Shown here: one piece after another, positions 47,926-58,625 of the stretch
Numbering within the stretch: position 1 is the stretch's first letter
Layout: the number at the start of each line of letters is the position of its first letter
Origin: Limnoperna fortunei
Taxonomy: Eukaryota > Mollusca > Bivalvia > Mytilida > Modiolidae
DNA length: 64,000 bases
NCBI GenBank assembly: GCA_944474755.1
Contig: OX104119.1
Location: 47,241,657 to 47,305,656 of the forward strand
Direction of reading: 5' to 3'
Position numbers and translations under genes: made by a program
Notes under the pieces: model-generated
Databases searched by the model: none
What the model was told of the DNA's origin: nothing
What the model saw: the letters and a program-made list of their open reading frames with translations, nothing else

Positions 47926-49529
47926 GAACGCTGTTATAATTGGCACTTATCTGACGTCACACAAATACAAGACGTCACGTCAACAATGAAATGCTCGGGC
48001 ACTGTTAGGGTACTTTAGTGACTTCATGAACCATAAAATGTGCAACGATCACATTTATTCAGCGCATATTTATATTACAAAAATCTGAATTGGGCTTTTA
48101 AACCCTTTGTGCGGATTACAATTGACACCAGTCTGATTTTATTATATGCATTCCTATTTATAGCGATAAGAAAAACCTGTTTTAAAAAGGAAAGTATCTT
48201 ATTAGAAAACGTCCATATTTTCATATCATAACGGAAGACCTAACAGTAAGTTTTCACTTAATTCTAAGCTCAAAAATCTTACCGATAATACGGAACAAAA
48301 ATAGCTGAGCCTTCATTAATTAATTAAAATGAAACCTAATAGTCAAATTTGTAACACAATGAAGTCTGTCCACGGCTCATATAGACATGTTGGAACTCAT
48401 TAAAAAACTAGTGAAACAAATAAATTATTTTTAAATACGCCAACATGTTCTGATTTTAAGCTTCAGTATGTTTGAAAAAATACTTATAGTATTCAAATTA
48501 TAATTTGTGATTATGACAGTAAGGTGTAATTATTATTTAGACTACAAGATCAATATTCAAATTTCTAGTGATACATAAGTATGAAGAAATATAAAGGCCA
48601 TGTCAGTAAAATGTAAAACATTTTTACATCATGGATTTATAAGCCTTTGTCGAGGCAAACGTTTGTAATTACACATAAAAAATTGACTACATCTCTAAAC
48701 AAAGAAATATTCTCACCATCGTCAAATTCTAAGCATTTTTTCATTATATCTAACAGATTATTAATTACAACTATTGTTTGATAGACTGTAACGTGTTTTA
48801 CGAAAGAGAGTTTCTAAATTAGAGAACATCAATCATTAATAGGAAAATTCAAACAAAACAGTATGATAGCAGTGTGTATGTCGTTGTAGTAAACTTACTA
48901 TTGTGTTTGTTTACTGTATGTGGTTTATTTTCATCCACATCGGTTATCATTTAGTCTTATAACGACACAATGGAGGACATGATTAAAGTAACAATTGTTT
49001 TTTATAAGTAAGAATTATTGTTTATACAGGTTTGCATTTTAATACTTCTAGTGCAGTAGCTATATCAAACTAGTTGAGCTGCTTTTTAAACGACGTTTGG
49101 CCAAAGCAAAAATCAGGAAACACTATTCAATTAGGGACTTTAATTTAAATCGTCCTTAAATACAAAAATATCCCCCGTTATTAAACCTCTCAACCTCAAA
49201 ATATTGAAGTATCTACATTTTAAAGCATATACAGAACCCAAATGTAGTAGAAGATAAAGTTGCTTTGATCATGGCTTAAAAAAAAATTAATGAATTACGA
49301 AATTAATTATCAAAGCAATGCAGTTGGTAAATGCGAAATAAATATATTTTTCAACTATCAGTTGTACAAAAAGCAATTAAATATACAGGTACATTTAACG
49401 CCTTTCAAAAATTTATTAGTTTGATCTGAATGTTCAAGATTCTAAAGACTTTACAGTCAAATAATGCCAATATTCACAAATTTAAAAGAACCAATTACTA
49501 GTAATGAATTGAAAAACGCCAGTACATTA
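47926..49529. other. AT-rich intergenic, nothing recognised
   Basis: No gene or repeat recognised. The 63-residue frame at 48040-48231 (+) lacks any motif. Confidence 0.4.
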
Positions 49530-49533
49530 TTAA

Positions 49534-50349
49534 GGACATATCCTACTATTCGATCTTCATATGATATTTTCTTAATATTTTGTCTTAACTTTCCTTATGA
49601 CAAAATCTTTAAATAAAGCTAACAAAAATTAGTGGTCACCATCCGTATTAAAAAGTTATGACGTCATATGTATCATCTGTTTTAGGGTACTAGGATTATG
49701 TGTTATTTTAGTTATATTGTTCCCATAGTTTACTGTTAGAATCTACTTAAATTGTTTTGAAGGCTTCATTGCATGTAGAAAACAACTATGCCATAATCTA
49801 TTTAAAAATACGTAAGTTTCGAGCATAAATGTGGAATAAATACGTTCCCGCCATTTTTGTTATGCACTCGGAATACACAAAATCGCAGATCGCAAAAAAC
49901 TGACCTATGATAATAAAACTATATTTTTACAGAAGATAGATGATAACTTACTTTCCAAATTGAATAAATAAAAAAATATGGTCACCGAATCAGGGGAAAA
50001 ATATTTGAGAAAAATAAGTATAGGCCAGAATTGGCGGGAAGTAAAGGGCGCATTTTTCTTCGTATAAACTGCAATATCTTTTCTAGATTTGTAGCGCAGA
50101 ATACAATCACGAAAGTAAAATAGTTCTTTTTGTGTATGTTTGCTATTGCAAAGAGATTAATTTTGTTTTTTCCCAAATTCTAAAAGGCTGTATTGCTTTT
50201 TTACTCATAAAAAACCTCTAAGTTGATCCATAAAGAGTACGGTAATTGAAATGGAAATTTCGCGGAATTTTGACGACGACGTCATAAACGAATTACGAAA
50301 CAATAACGTTTAAAATCAAAATGCGCAGAAACAATAGTAGGATATGTCT
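49534..50349. mobile_element. Non-autonomous TTAA-flanked DNA transposon (piggyBac-like MITE)
   Basis: TTAA (49530-49533) is followed by GGACATATCCTACTATT. The right end is AATAGTAGGATATGTCT followed by TTAA (50350-50353), so 16 of 17 terminal bases match in inverted orientation and the target duplication is TTAA. The 816-bp interior has no transposase frame. An internal ATGACGTCAT at 49658 is echoed by GACGTCATAAACG at 50278. TTAA duplication is the hallmark of piggyBac-type transposition. The terminal bases are not the usual CCC of piggyBac, so the superfamily is inferred from the TTAA only. Confidence 0.8.
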
Positions 50350-50353
50350 TTAA

Positions 50354-51172
50354 AACTTCCGACAAAATGATTTTAAAACACAGTCACCAAACTACTATTC
50401 AACTGTAAACCTAAGTAAACGACAGTGTTGTTTACCTGGTACACAACTGAATAGAAATGAGAAATTGTAATGAAAATAGAGGAGACTATTTTAAACTTCT
50501 GTTAAATTGTAATTTTGCACTGCAAAACTGGCGCATTTACAAACTGGCTCATTCGGACATGGAACCTAAATATCTGTTGATTATAATATTTGAGAACAAA
50601 GGAATGGTATTCGTTCAACAACATTCTGGAATCTAGGTATGTCTAAGTACAAAACATCAAACTTTCCTATCATTATATAGAAGACGGTTTTATGATCTAA
50701 ACGGATAAATCAACGTAAATTAAAATATAAATCTCTATACAGATACTGAAGTGATGTATAACGAATAAATCATAACAAATAAAATATAAAATAATCACAG
50801 ATTATAAGCATTGTTAGAAGTATTACAGTGTGTAAGGTATAAAGGTACATGAAATATTATAGTCACAAAGTTTAGCGTAAAACATCTGACATATCTTGAG
50901 CACTGCCTTATTTCATCCATATCTTATATGGGAAAACATGATCCCTATAACAATTTGTATGTTGGTTTTAGTTTTAAAATGAATAATCATTTAATAGACT
51001 GCCAAACGTTGAGTATTCGACAAGGTTTAGAGATTGTTTTGTGAGATTGTCACTTGAACAAATGCATAAATCTGCTGAATATATTATACCTATGTAGTTT
51101 GGAGCTCTTTTTGAAAACATTTTCAAAAAATCAAACAGAATCAGCTTGAATGGTCTCTATCGACACTCGACT
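50354..51172. other. AT-rich intergenic, nothing recognised
   Basis: No gene, repeat or notable structure detected between the TTAA element and the 29-bp array. Confidence 0.4.
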
Positions 51173-51433
51173 GACATCCGGACAACACTTGTATAGATAC
51201 TGACTTCCGGACAACACTGGTATAGGTACTGACTTCCGGACAACATTGGTATAGATACTGACTTCCGGACAACACTGGTATATATACTGACTTCCGGACA
51301 ACACTGGTATAGATACTGACTTCCGGACAACACTGGTATAGATACTGACTTCCAGACAACACTGGTATAGATACTGACTTCCGGACAACACTGGTATAGA
51401 TACTGACTTCCGGACAACACTTGTATAGATAAA
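51173..51433 (+). repeat. 29-bp tandem repeat, nine copies
   Basis: The unit is GACTTCCGGACAACACTGG plus TATAGATACT, with starts at 51173, 51202, 51231, 51260, 51289, 51318, 51347, 51376 and 51405. Copies differ by at most three bases from consensus, so the array is young. The unit has no stop codon in any - strand frame and 29 is not a multiple of 3, which leaves all three frames open there. The resulting frames of 87-168 residues (SVSIPVLSGSQYLYQCC type) are artefacts of the repeat. Confidence 0.97.
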
Positions 51434-52738
51434 CGTCATTTGAACAACTACACGTTGTGACAAACATAAACTGATTCAATATATAAAATGAAATAATAAT
51501 AAAAGATGGAACATATTTATCAGACTTAGTTTCATAGCAACACCATCCATCCCGCCAAAAAGTTCTTGTACTGAATCTTGTGCAAAATTTTTCCCCATGT
51601 GCATCTGTAGAATTCGTTACCACGTGACGCAAAAAAACTACCTTCATTAAAAATATTCAATTCCAAATGTGTTTCTGGGTTCATCCCAAAACCTGTTCCA
51701 AGATGGTACTATTGTAAAACTTTATTCTAGATTTAGAGTAACATATCTTCCTGAGAAATTTAAAACACTCCTAGTTTTTAACTTGCAGACACATAGAGTC
51801 TACCTTCTACTTTTTCAGCACAATCAAATAATTTCACAACTGTCAAACTTAATAGTTATCCAATTCAATAGACGTGTTACTTTATAAGAGTTTGCAATTT
51901 AATGAAAGTTTAAAAAAAACAATACAAATTAATTTTGCGTGATATAAACTTTCGCGCCTTTTGCGAGGAGGTTACAATCGCAAAAGATTATATCAGCGGA
52001 AAGGTCGTGGAAAATGAATGATGAGGAATGATTACATTTGCTAACGTCGTGTAAAATACCAAATTTGCGTTAAAACGTTTTCTTCGGGATTCCGAATTAT
52101 GATGTCGCAATGACAGTTTCAATTTGACATCTTTATCTTACATAAGTTTTAATTAAAATCTGATTATTTGTCTTCTTCTAGTCCCATTTGGGACTTAAAC
52201 GGAAGATTTAATTTTTGAATAAAAATTTAGTTCTGTCAGGTTTTAAAAGATCAAACGGCTTATTAGACGTTATAAAAACAAGATGAACAAAGAATCCCTC
52301 ACCTCATAAATTAACAATTATATACACCAACAGTCATGACAGGGCCATCAGGTAGACTAGTTCATTAAAATTGTCAGTTTCAACGTATTCTATTCAAAAC
52401 CATGAATGCGTGCATATAATTAGTTGGTTATACAAAAACAAGTTTTAACAATTTGTTTTTATTTCCGTTCTCATAAATTAAATATGTTTAGTACACAAAA
52501 CCAAACTACATGTACTTTAGTTTGTTTTAACGTGAATCACTCAAAAATCGATCAACATAAAACAAAAGACAACGTAGACTCAAATTTATATTGAGCTATT
52601 TTCTAGCTATTAGAAGATCTGCTATTATTGTTTTTAGTTATGTCAATTTCGCGAGAGTTTATATCCGCGAATCAGTCAATTGAATACAAACCGATAAAGT
52701 TTGCTTACGTGAATATTGACTGGTTTACAGTAATTCGA
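51434..52738. other. AT-rich intergenic, nothing recognised
   Basis: No recognised gene. The 72-residue frame at 51669-51887 has no motif. Confidence 0.4.
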
Positions 52739-53272
52739 ACCAAATAAAACCATGGGTGCACGGATGAGTAATCACTGCCTGCCTCTAATTAGACACCCAT
52801 CGAGTTACTCATTGTCATCTGTACGAAAAAGTCAAATCCAGGAATAGGACACTCCACCAATCGTATTTGAGAGATGTATTTTCCATAACGATCAATTAAG
52901 TCAATGTGACGACCATATAACTTCTGAAGAGATAACATTAACCTATGTACAACAAACCCTTGTTTGAGTAGTTTAGTAGTCAACAGCAGTGATCGGTCTA
53001 GAAAATCGGAACACCGATCGTAGGATCTAGAATAACGTATAAGTTGTGAAATGTACACACCATACGCTGGAGCTGCTAGAATGTTGCTGTCGATGAAAGG
53101 AAGTTAACATTTGTAAAGTTACAGTAATCACGTTTGTCGCAGAGTCTAGTTTGTAGTTTTCCTGAGTCTATTTCTAGAAGTAAGGGCTGATCCAAAAGTA
53201 TTGGTAGTATCTTTAATTTCAACCTCGCTAGGGTAAACTGAATGCAAATAGTCACCAAATTTATCATTAATG
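52739..53272 (-). mobile_element. Penelope-like-type retroelement fragment with broken reverse-transcriptase C-terminal part
   Basis: It aligns with 60260-60815. The - strand coding shows QLIRYSRSYDRCSDFLDRSL, LLTTKLLKQGFVVHRLMLSL and QKLYGRHIDLIDRYGK (frame 52789-53058). A frameshift near 53060-53100 leads to LLEIDSGKLQTRLCDKRDYC (frame 53076-53267). Upstream parts with the YIDD box are missing (5' truncation). It shares the stretch CCTCTAATTAGACACCCATC with the 60312 copy. Confidence 0.88.
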
Positions 53273-53436
53273 ACTATAAGAACATTGTTTAATTATTGTG
53301 TATATATATTGAATCTACTGACTAGCACGAATTAAAATTATCATGTTGTTGTTTTCATATCTAAGATTTATTTTAGTCTGTTTATTTACTTATAATTGTA
53401 TACAGCCAACTTAATTCAGTTTAAACCAAATGTCGA

Positions 53437-53521
53437 GGGATGTCATCTCGTACTCCGGTTTCCTCTACCAAACTAAACCACATGACAAATTTATAAAAAT
53501 TGCGTTAAAATCCAATAAATA
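53437..53521 (+). repeat. SINE 3' fragment
   Basis: ATGTCATCTCGTACTCCGGT, TTCCTCTACCAAACTAAACC, ACATGACAAATTTATAAAAA and TTGCGTTAAAATCCAATAAA align with the tail third of the family. The head is missing. Confidence 0.65.
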
Positions 53522-53736
53522 AATTTTGCGAGAATACTGTCTTTTGATTGGCTGGAAAATATTTTCTATCAGAGGATGGAAAACAAATTTGATCGTTATG
53601 GAGACACGTTCCATTTGACGTCATATATTACTCCACGGGAAACTAACAGTTTTTGTGTTGATCTCTTTTTAAAAAAATATCCAGTTACAAAATTAATTTG
53701 TTGAGTATATTCAATTGTTTGAATTTATTTATTAGT

Positions 53737-53881
53737 ATTAACTACAAAAAATATTTTCTCCATCGAGTGATAACAAAATTTCCGCTGTGGACATTTAATA
53801 TAAACCGCTACGCGGATTATTCAATGTGCAAAACGGAAATTTTGTTATCCCTCAATGGAGAAAATATTATTTGTAGTTAAT
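53737..53881. repeat. Foldback hairpin, ~48-bp arms
   Basis: ATTAACTACAAAAAATATTT, TCTCCATCGAGTGATAACAA, AATTTCCG is mirrored by CGGAAATT, TTGTTATCCCTCAATGGAGA and AAATATTATTTGTAGTTAAT. The loop of about 50 bp contains a second small palindrome (CCGCTACGCGG). It has a miniature-element appearance. Confidence 0.85.
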
Positions 53882-54542
53882 CCTTAATTCAAGCCGACGG
53901 TAAGATTTGATTGCCTTTTCAAGAGTCTACAGCTAGCAACCGATGAATCAGTGGATCAGGACCATTTCTTTACCTTGTTTAGGAATTCTTTTACTGTATC
54001 TATGTGGTTACGAAAACATATTTAAATACCATATTGGCTAATGTGTTACCTTAAAAATTGTAATTTTAACCCACAACAGTACTAAAACAGCTACTAAAAC
54101 TATTGATTTGTTCCGTTTGTCGTAACCACTTTGCCATTTCTTACTGGACTATGAATACCTCCAAATATGACTTTCTTCCCTATTTTAACCTGAATGATAT
54201 AACGAGTATCACGCGTTGAACTGGAGTTTCTTACCCTTCCGAAGCACCCCCGATTTTCAGTAGGGTGGTTCGTGTTACTTGATTTTAAGTTTAAGTAATG
54301 TGTGTCTATTTGTTTTGTTGTTATCCAATATTTTGTTTAACCATGGTCTGGTCTGTCCTGGACATATTGTTTAAAAAAAAACTACTCGGTATCTTTGATT
54401 ATATTTACATTTATAAATGAAAATGAAGAAATTTTGGCATAGTTGTTAAATTTAACTAAATTTACCAAAACAGTTCAAAAATATAGAGAGAAAATTATGT
54501 TTCCTGTTTGTAAGAGTGTTAATAAGTTTTTCTTTCTTTAAG
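53882..54542. other. Intergenic upstream of the Mab-21-like pseudogene
   Basis: AT-rich with no recognised element. It would have contained the promoter or 5' part of the pseudogene that follows. Confidence 0.35.
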
Positions 54543-56059
54543 GATGGATATCGACAACCAGGATTTATCATTATCATTCTATAACTACCTTTGTACAATT
54601 GTCGGTTCAGAGGACGTTGTGAGAACAAGAAGGAAGATTTTTAATTCAATCGATTGTCACTAGCTCGGAAAAAGTTACTACCATTAGTAGTGGAAGTAAA
54701 GCCGAAGGCTTGGATCTACATGGAAGTGACTATGATATTATAAGAGTCTGGAATCCCTTTCCTGTCTATGAAAATGTGGATGAACCATTTAAATACGAAC
54801 AGAATAGACCTTTAATACGTCTAATTATGGATACCGATGATACAAAGCCTGGTTAAACACGATTGAAATTGTACGATAGGAATCAGAAATACCTTCCAGC
54901 TATCGGAAAGTTTTGTTCCGATAACGAACATGTAACTTATTTCTCCAGTAAATTGTTCAGAGAAAGCAAGAAGTTTGACGATAATGTAATACACGGTCCA
55001 TGTACGTCAACCCAAGATGGAAGTCTTGATCAAGTTGACAGTCTTCGTAGTGACAAGTGGATATTGCAAGCCGGTGAATGGATGCACAGGTCACGTTTGT
55101 CATGGCCAGATAATAGACTGATGGAAACAATTGTACAATATGGTGTGCTGTTCGTTCCAATAGGCTGTAAAAACTCGCCGAGGGAAGATTTAGAATTTCG
55201 TATTTCCTTTAATTTCGCAGAAAAAGTGCTCTTTCATTCATTTAGTCATGTTCAGGTATTATGCTACGCATTACTAAAAATTATTTTAAATAATCTTATT
55301 AAACCACATTTTGGGGAACTCATATGTTCGTACTTTGTAAAAACGGTTATGTTTTGGGTATTATAGGAATCACTTGATTCCAAATGGAAACCACATAACC
55401 TATGTTTCAAAAGATTAGTTTACTGTGTTACCTATTCTACTTGTTTGCATTATTTTATTTCCGAGTTAAATTTCTTTGAAGACAGATTGAGTAAATCCGA
55501 ATAGGAAGCATTAGCAAGTACACTACAACATTATTATAATTTTGGATGGCAGTGTGTTTTGCAAACAGATTTACTTTGCTCCTTTATTCAACGATCACCA
55601 ACACAAACTTTACCATCTGCGTCTGCTTTGCCTAGTATAGTATATACACAGTTCTGCTTCATAGATGACATCTTGAGATCAGTGCACGGCGCATTAAATT
55701 TATCGGGTAAGCAAATGTACGTTATCATTCTATCTCAAGTGAACCAACAACTTGCACAACGTATTCCTGTAAATGAAATGCATTGTATATGCAATAAAAC
55801 AAGATACAGAAATTATCAGAAATGTTTAAGTCCACTTCTGTTTGGTTTACATCACGATTCTGTTTCTGGTTTGATACTCTTAGCAGCATTTTTTTACACA
55901 CGCAAACAGTACCAACAAAGTCTCCGTGTAGTGAATTATTGTTTACATCAGTGTACGCCGGATAAGATTTTATTGGAAATATTGACACAAAGTGACAACA
56001 AGAATTTAATATACCTTAGAGAAAACAGCACAGGAGAGATATGTTTTAACTACCCATGA
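54543..56059 (+). pseudogene. Mab-21 / cGAS-like receptor (cGLR) family pseudogene
   Basis: Intact relatives are nucleotidyltransferase-fold proteins; some animal cGLRs sense nucleic acid and make cyclic dinucleotides. It starts MDIDNQDLSLSFYNYLC and breaks at TAG 54660-54662, where the frame shifts. ISSGSKAEGLDLHGSDYDII follows, with the GS and D-x-D catalytic pattern intact (GAC 54728, GAT 54734). A TAA at 54854 interrupts TDDTKPG. The frame from 54863 covers HGPCTSTQDG, VLFVPIGCKNSPREDLEFRI and HSFSHVQVLCYALLKI, typical of bivalve members. A TAG at 55364 follows CSYFVKTVMFWVL; then come SKWKPHNLCFKRLVYC and a TAG at 55502. The last frame holds HDSVSGLILLAAFFYTRKQY and ends at 56059. One frameshift plus three in-frame stops make the single-exon copy non-functional. 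Order and spacing of domains are otherwise complete. Confidence 0.88.
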
Positions 56060-56152
56060 ATAGGATGAGATTAATGCAAGTTATAAATGTATTCATGCAG
56101 CTTAACAACTGTTGATGGAATAACGTTTCAAGCAGCGGAATAAAAAGTAATA

Positions 56153-57211
56153 CAGTGAAACCTGTCTAAACCGACCATCATCGGGACCAGAAAAAATGGC
56201 CGGTTTGGGCAGTGAATCGGTTTATTAAGGTGTTTGAAAAATTTAATTGGGTCGGGGTTTCATTCAACAAATAATGCATTGATGGATAATACCAATTGAC
56301 TGTTATGTTATCAACCTGGTAGATTTTTAACAATGATTTTTAATTTTAGTTAAGACGTCTACTTTGTTGCTTTGTTTTGTAAACAAAGTTTTTATTTACG
56401 AACAGTTTTAGTTACACTATTCATTTATAAAAAGCGCCAATAGTTGTGTTTCTTCGTCTCCTGATGATGGTGTCCTCGGTCATAGTTTTCAGTTCTTGTA
56501 ATTTATTTTAATAATGACAGTCCTTAGCGTTTGCAAAAGTTAATTATTTGATCCAGCGTTTTCAACATATCCGCGTGTCATATCAGCTCCGAACGGTCGG
56601 CAACGATTTTTCAATTTTATCAAAATTCTCAAAGTTCAATTCCCACTAATCATAATCCTGAGCTAACGCTCAACTGCGCAAGCGGAATGTCGTCATCCGG
56701 ATCATCTTCATCCTCATTCGTTATCTCTGCGGGGTCCAGCAAGGAAAATCTTGCCTAGAGAAAACACTTTTGAATAGTGTAGTCTGAAGTTTCATTCCAG
56801 GATTTAACGATCCCATTTAACAAAACTGGAAAACTCTAATTTAATTTTATCAATTAAAACAGTTCACCCTATTATTTATACGTAGGTTAAATCGATGTAA
56901 GTGTGCAATTAATTGCACTTCAGGCACCCCAAGTTCCAACAATTATTGTTAAATAGTTGTGTAAACAAAGACACATGGCTTTGCGTTGGAGATTATCGAT
57001 TTTTAATCAAGCCGCTTTTATGAGGGTTTTTATAGTAGCAAATCGTGTAATGGGGATTAACTTTTACTCCGGTGTTCGGAATACACAGTGGGCCGGTATA
57101 GTAAGGTATTTTTACTTAAGAAATTGAAAACAAAACTTTGGGACCGAACTTTTTGATCGGTATGGACAGGATTCCGGTTTAGTGAGGGGTCGGTTTTTAG
57201 AGGTTTGACTG
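56153..57211 (-). mobile_element. pogo/Tigger-like DNA transposon, internally deleted
   Basis: The left end CAGTGAAACCTGTCTAAACC (56153) and the complement of the right end, CAGTCAAACCTCTAAAAACC, form inverted repeats of about 27 bp and are flanked by TA (56151-56152, 57212-57213). Inside, the - strand shows FSLLDPAEITNEDEDDPDDD followed by IPLAQL (around 56660-56760) and, after stops, MLKTLDQIINFCKR (around 56530-56580). These resemble the acidic linker and C-terminal tail of Tigger/CENP-B-like transposases. The DNA-binding and DDE domains are absent and stops interrupt the rest, so the copy is non-autonomous. Confidence 0.75.
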
Positions 57212-57605
57212 TAATTCTATTCATGCTGTAATTTATTTATATAAAGTGCTTTGATTGGATAAAAACACTTAAATGGCGTCTTCTCAAATAATTTATATAT
57301 CGATATTTCTTCTGAGTGGACTACTTTCAGCATCCAATGTAAACAAGATGGCGTCCTCCTAGCGTATCGTCAGGGAAAGGGGACAATGTTTCGATTGAGA
57401 TTTCAAATAAAATATAATATAAATACAATTTAGTGTTTCATTTTGTTTTTTTTTCCTGTCAATATCTACAGAACCGCGATTCCTTTGGTACTATATTTTG
57501 CATATCCCTACGCTTTCCGGCCTAGGTACGTTTTGAGGTCTATATGGGTTTTTGTAACTGTTTTTGCTGTTTTAAAAATCGCAACGATTATTTCACAGAA
57601 TTATA
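57212..57605. other. Spacer with a YY1-like motif
   Basis: Contains CAAGATGGCG at 57344-57353, the core of the YY1 promoter motif, here followed after three codons by a stop. No gene could be attached to it. Confidence 0.3.
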
Positions 57606-57760
57606 AGGATTAAACACTGGGTTTCAGGAAATTATGAATGTGTAAACTCCGGCGACTCCCTCACAAACTTGACATAAAGTCCTTTGGACTTTATTTAGTT
57701 TGTGAGTGAGTCGCCGGAGTTTACACATTCATAATTTCCTAAAACCCAGTGTTTAATCCT
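57606..57760. repeat. Near-perfect foldback hairpin, ~76-bp arms
   Basis: AGGATTAAACACTGGGTTTC, AGGAAATTATGAATGTGTAA, ACTCCGGCGACTCCCTCACA, AACTTGACATAAAGTCC is mirrored after a 3-base loop (TTT) up to CCCAGTGTTTAATCCT at 57760. Only a handful of mismatches are present. Palindromes of this length are hard to maintain, so it is either recent or continually active as a mobile foldback. Confidence 0.95.
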
Positions 57761-58409
57761 ATAATAACATCTTGTAATGTAATGCTGTTTGGCAGGTTTT
57801 CATACGACAAAATATTTTACGTTCGTTTCAATGGTGTGAGTCGTCGGCGGCTTCGTCTGTCTATCGACGTCTTCGGTGCTGGGCTCTACATGTGAGTTGG
57901 TTGGTTGTTTAACATTCAGTAATATCGTCTATAAACAGTTTGTGGTTGATTATACTTATTATAACTCGTACAGGTTTAAGAAACAAGGTTTTCTTACAAG
58001 TTCCTAAAGCCTTTCACTAGTATGCCGTCAAAATTGATCTCTATCCTTGTTTTACTATTGAAAAGTTTATCACATTAATGGCGATATTGTTTTCAGTTAT
58101 TTTTTTCTATAATGAAACTTGGTTATTTTATTCCTTGCTGTCGGCAGTAAAATATGCTAATTTTTAGTATTTCATATCTGGAGGACTTTAATCTTAAATT
58201 CAATTCTGATAAATCGCTTTTCTAAGATTCTCATATCCTTTAAGTTTGTATTATACAAGAGGATAGCAAATTTTGGCCAAATAGGTTAATATTTACTTTT
58301 GTTTAATTTGGATGGGATTTTTATTATTTGATTAATTAATTTATGAGCATTTTGTAGGGCATCTACATATTACGTATACGGTCTTATCAAGTGGTGATAT
58401 CATAAATGA
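57761..58409. other. Intergenic with a CpG-rich patch
   Basis: GTCGTCGGCGGCTTCGTCTG and CTATCGACGTC near 57840-57877 form a CpG-dense patch that ends in a donor-like CATGTGAGTTGG (57889 on). It could be a non-coding first exon of a gene lying to the right, but no coding exon was found. The rest is AT-rich. Confidence 0.3.
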
Positions 58410-58625
58410 TTTCTGTATTGGCCTAGTTATTGGTCCAAGGCTTGCTGTATTGGCCTGAGGCCAATACAGAAATAATCACGTAATGATTTCTTTATTAATT
58501 AACTAGTCCAAATCTCTCAGGCCAATACAGGTTGCAATCAGGCCAATACAGGACAAACTAGGCCAATAAAGAGCGAATCAGGCCAATACCGATATTGGAC
58601 TAGTTAATTCCGTATTGGACTGGTT
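58410..58625. repeat. Cluster of ten CCAAT-containing repeats in both orientations
   Basis: Forward CCAAT at 58461, 58522, 58543, 58563 and 58583 (AGGCCAATACAG type). Inverted ATTGG at 58417, 58429, 58449, 58594 and 58614. Four forward copies are 20-21 bp apart. CTGTATTGGCCTGAGGCCAA is a palindrome, and AATTAACTAGTCCAA (58497) pairs with TTGGACTAGTTAATT (58594). It is either a foldback element or a promoter-like array for a CCAAT-binding factor such as NF-Y. Confidence 0.85.
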
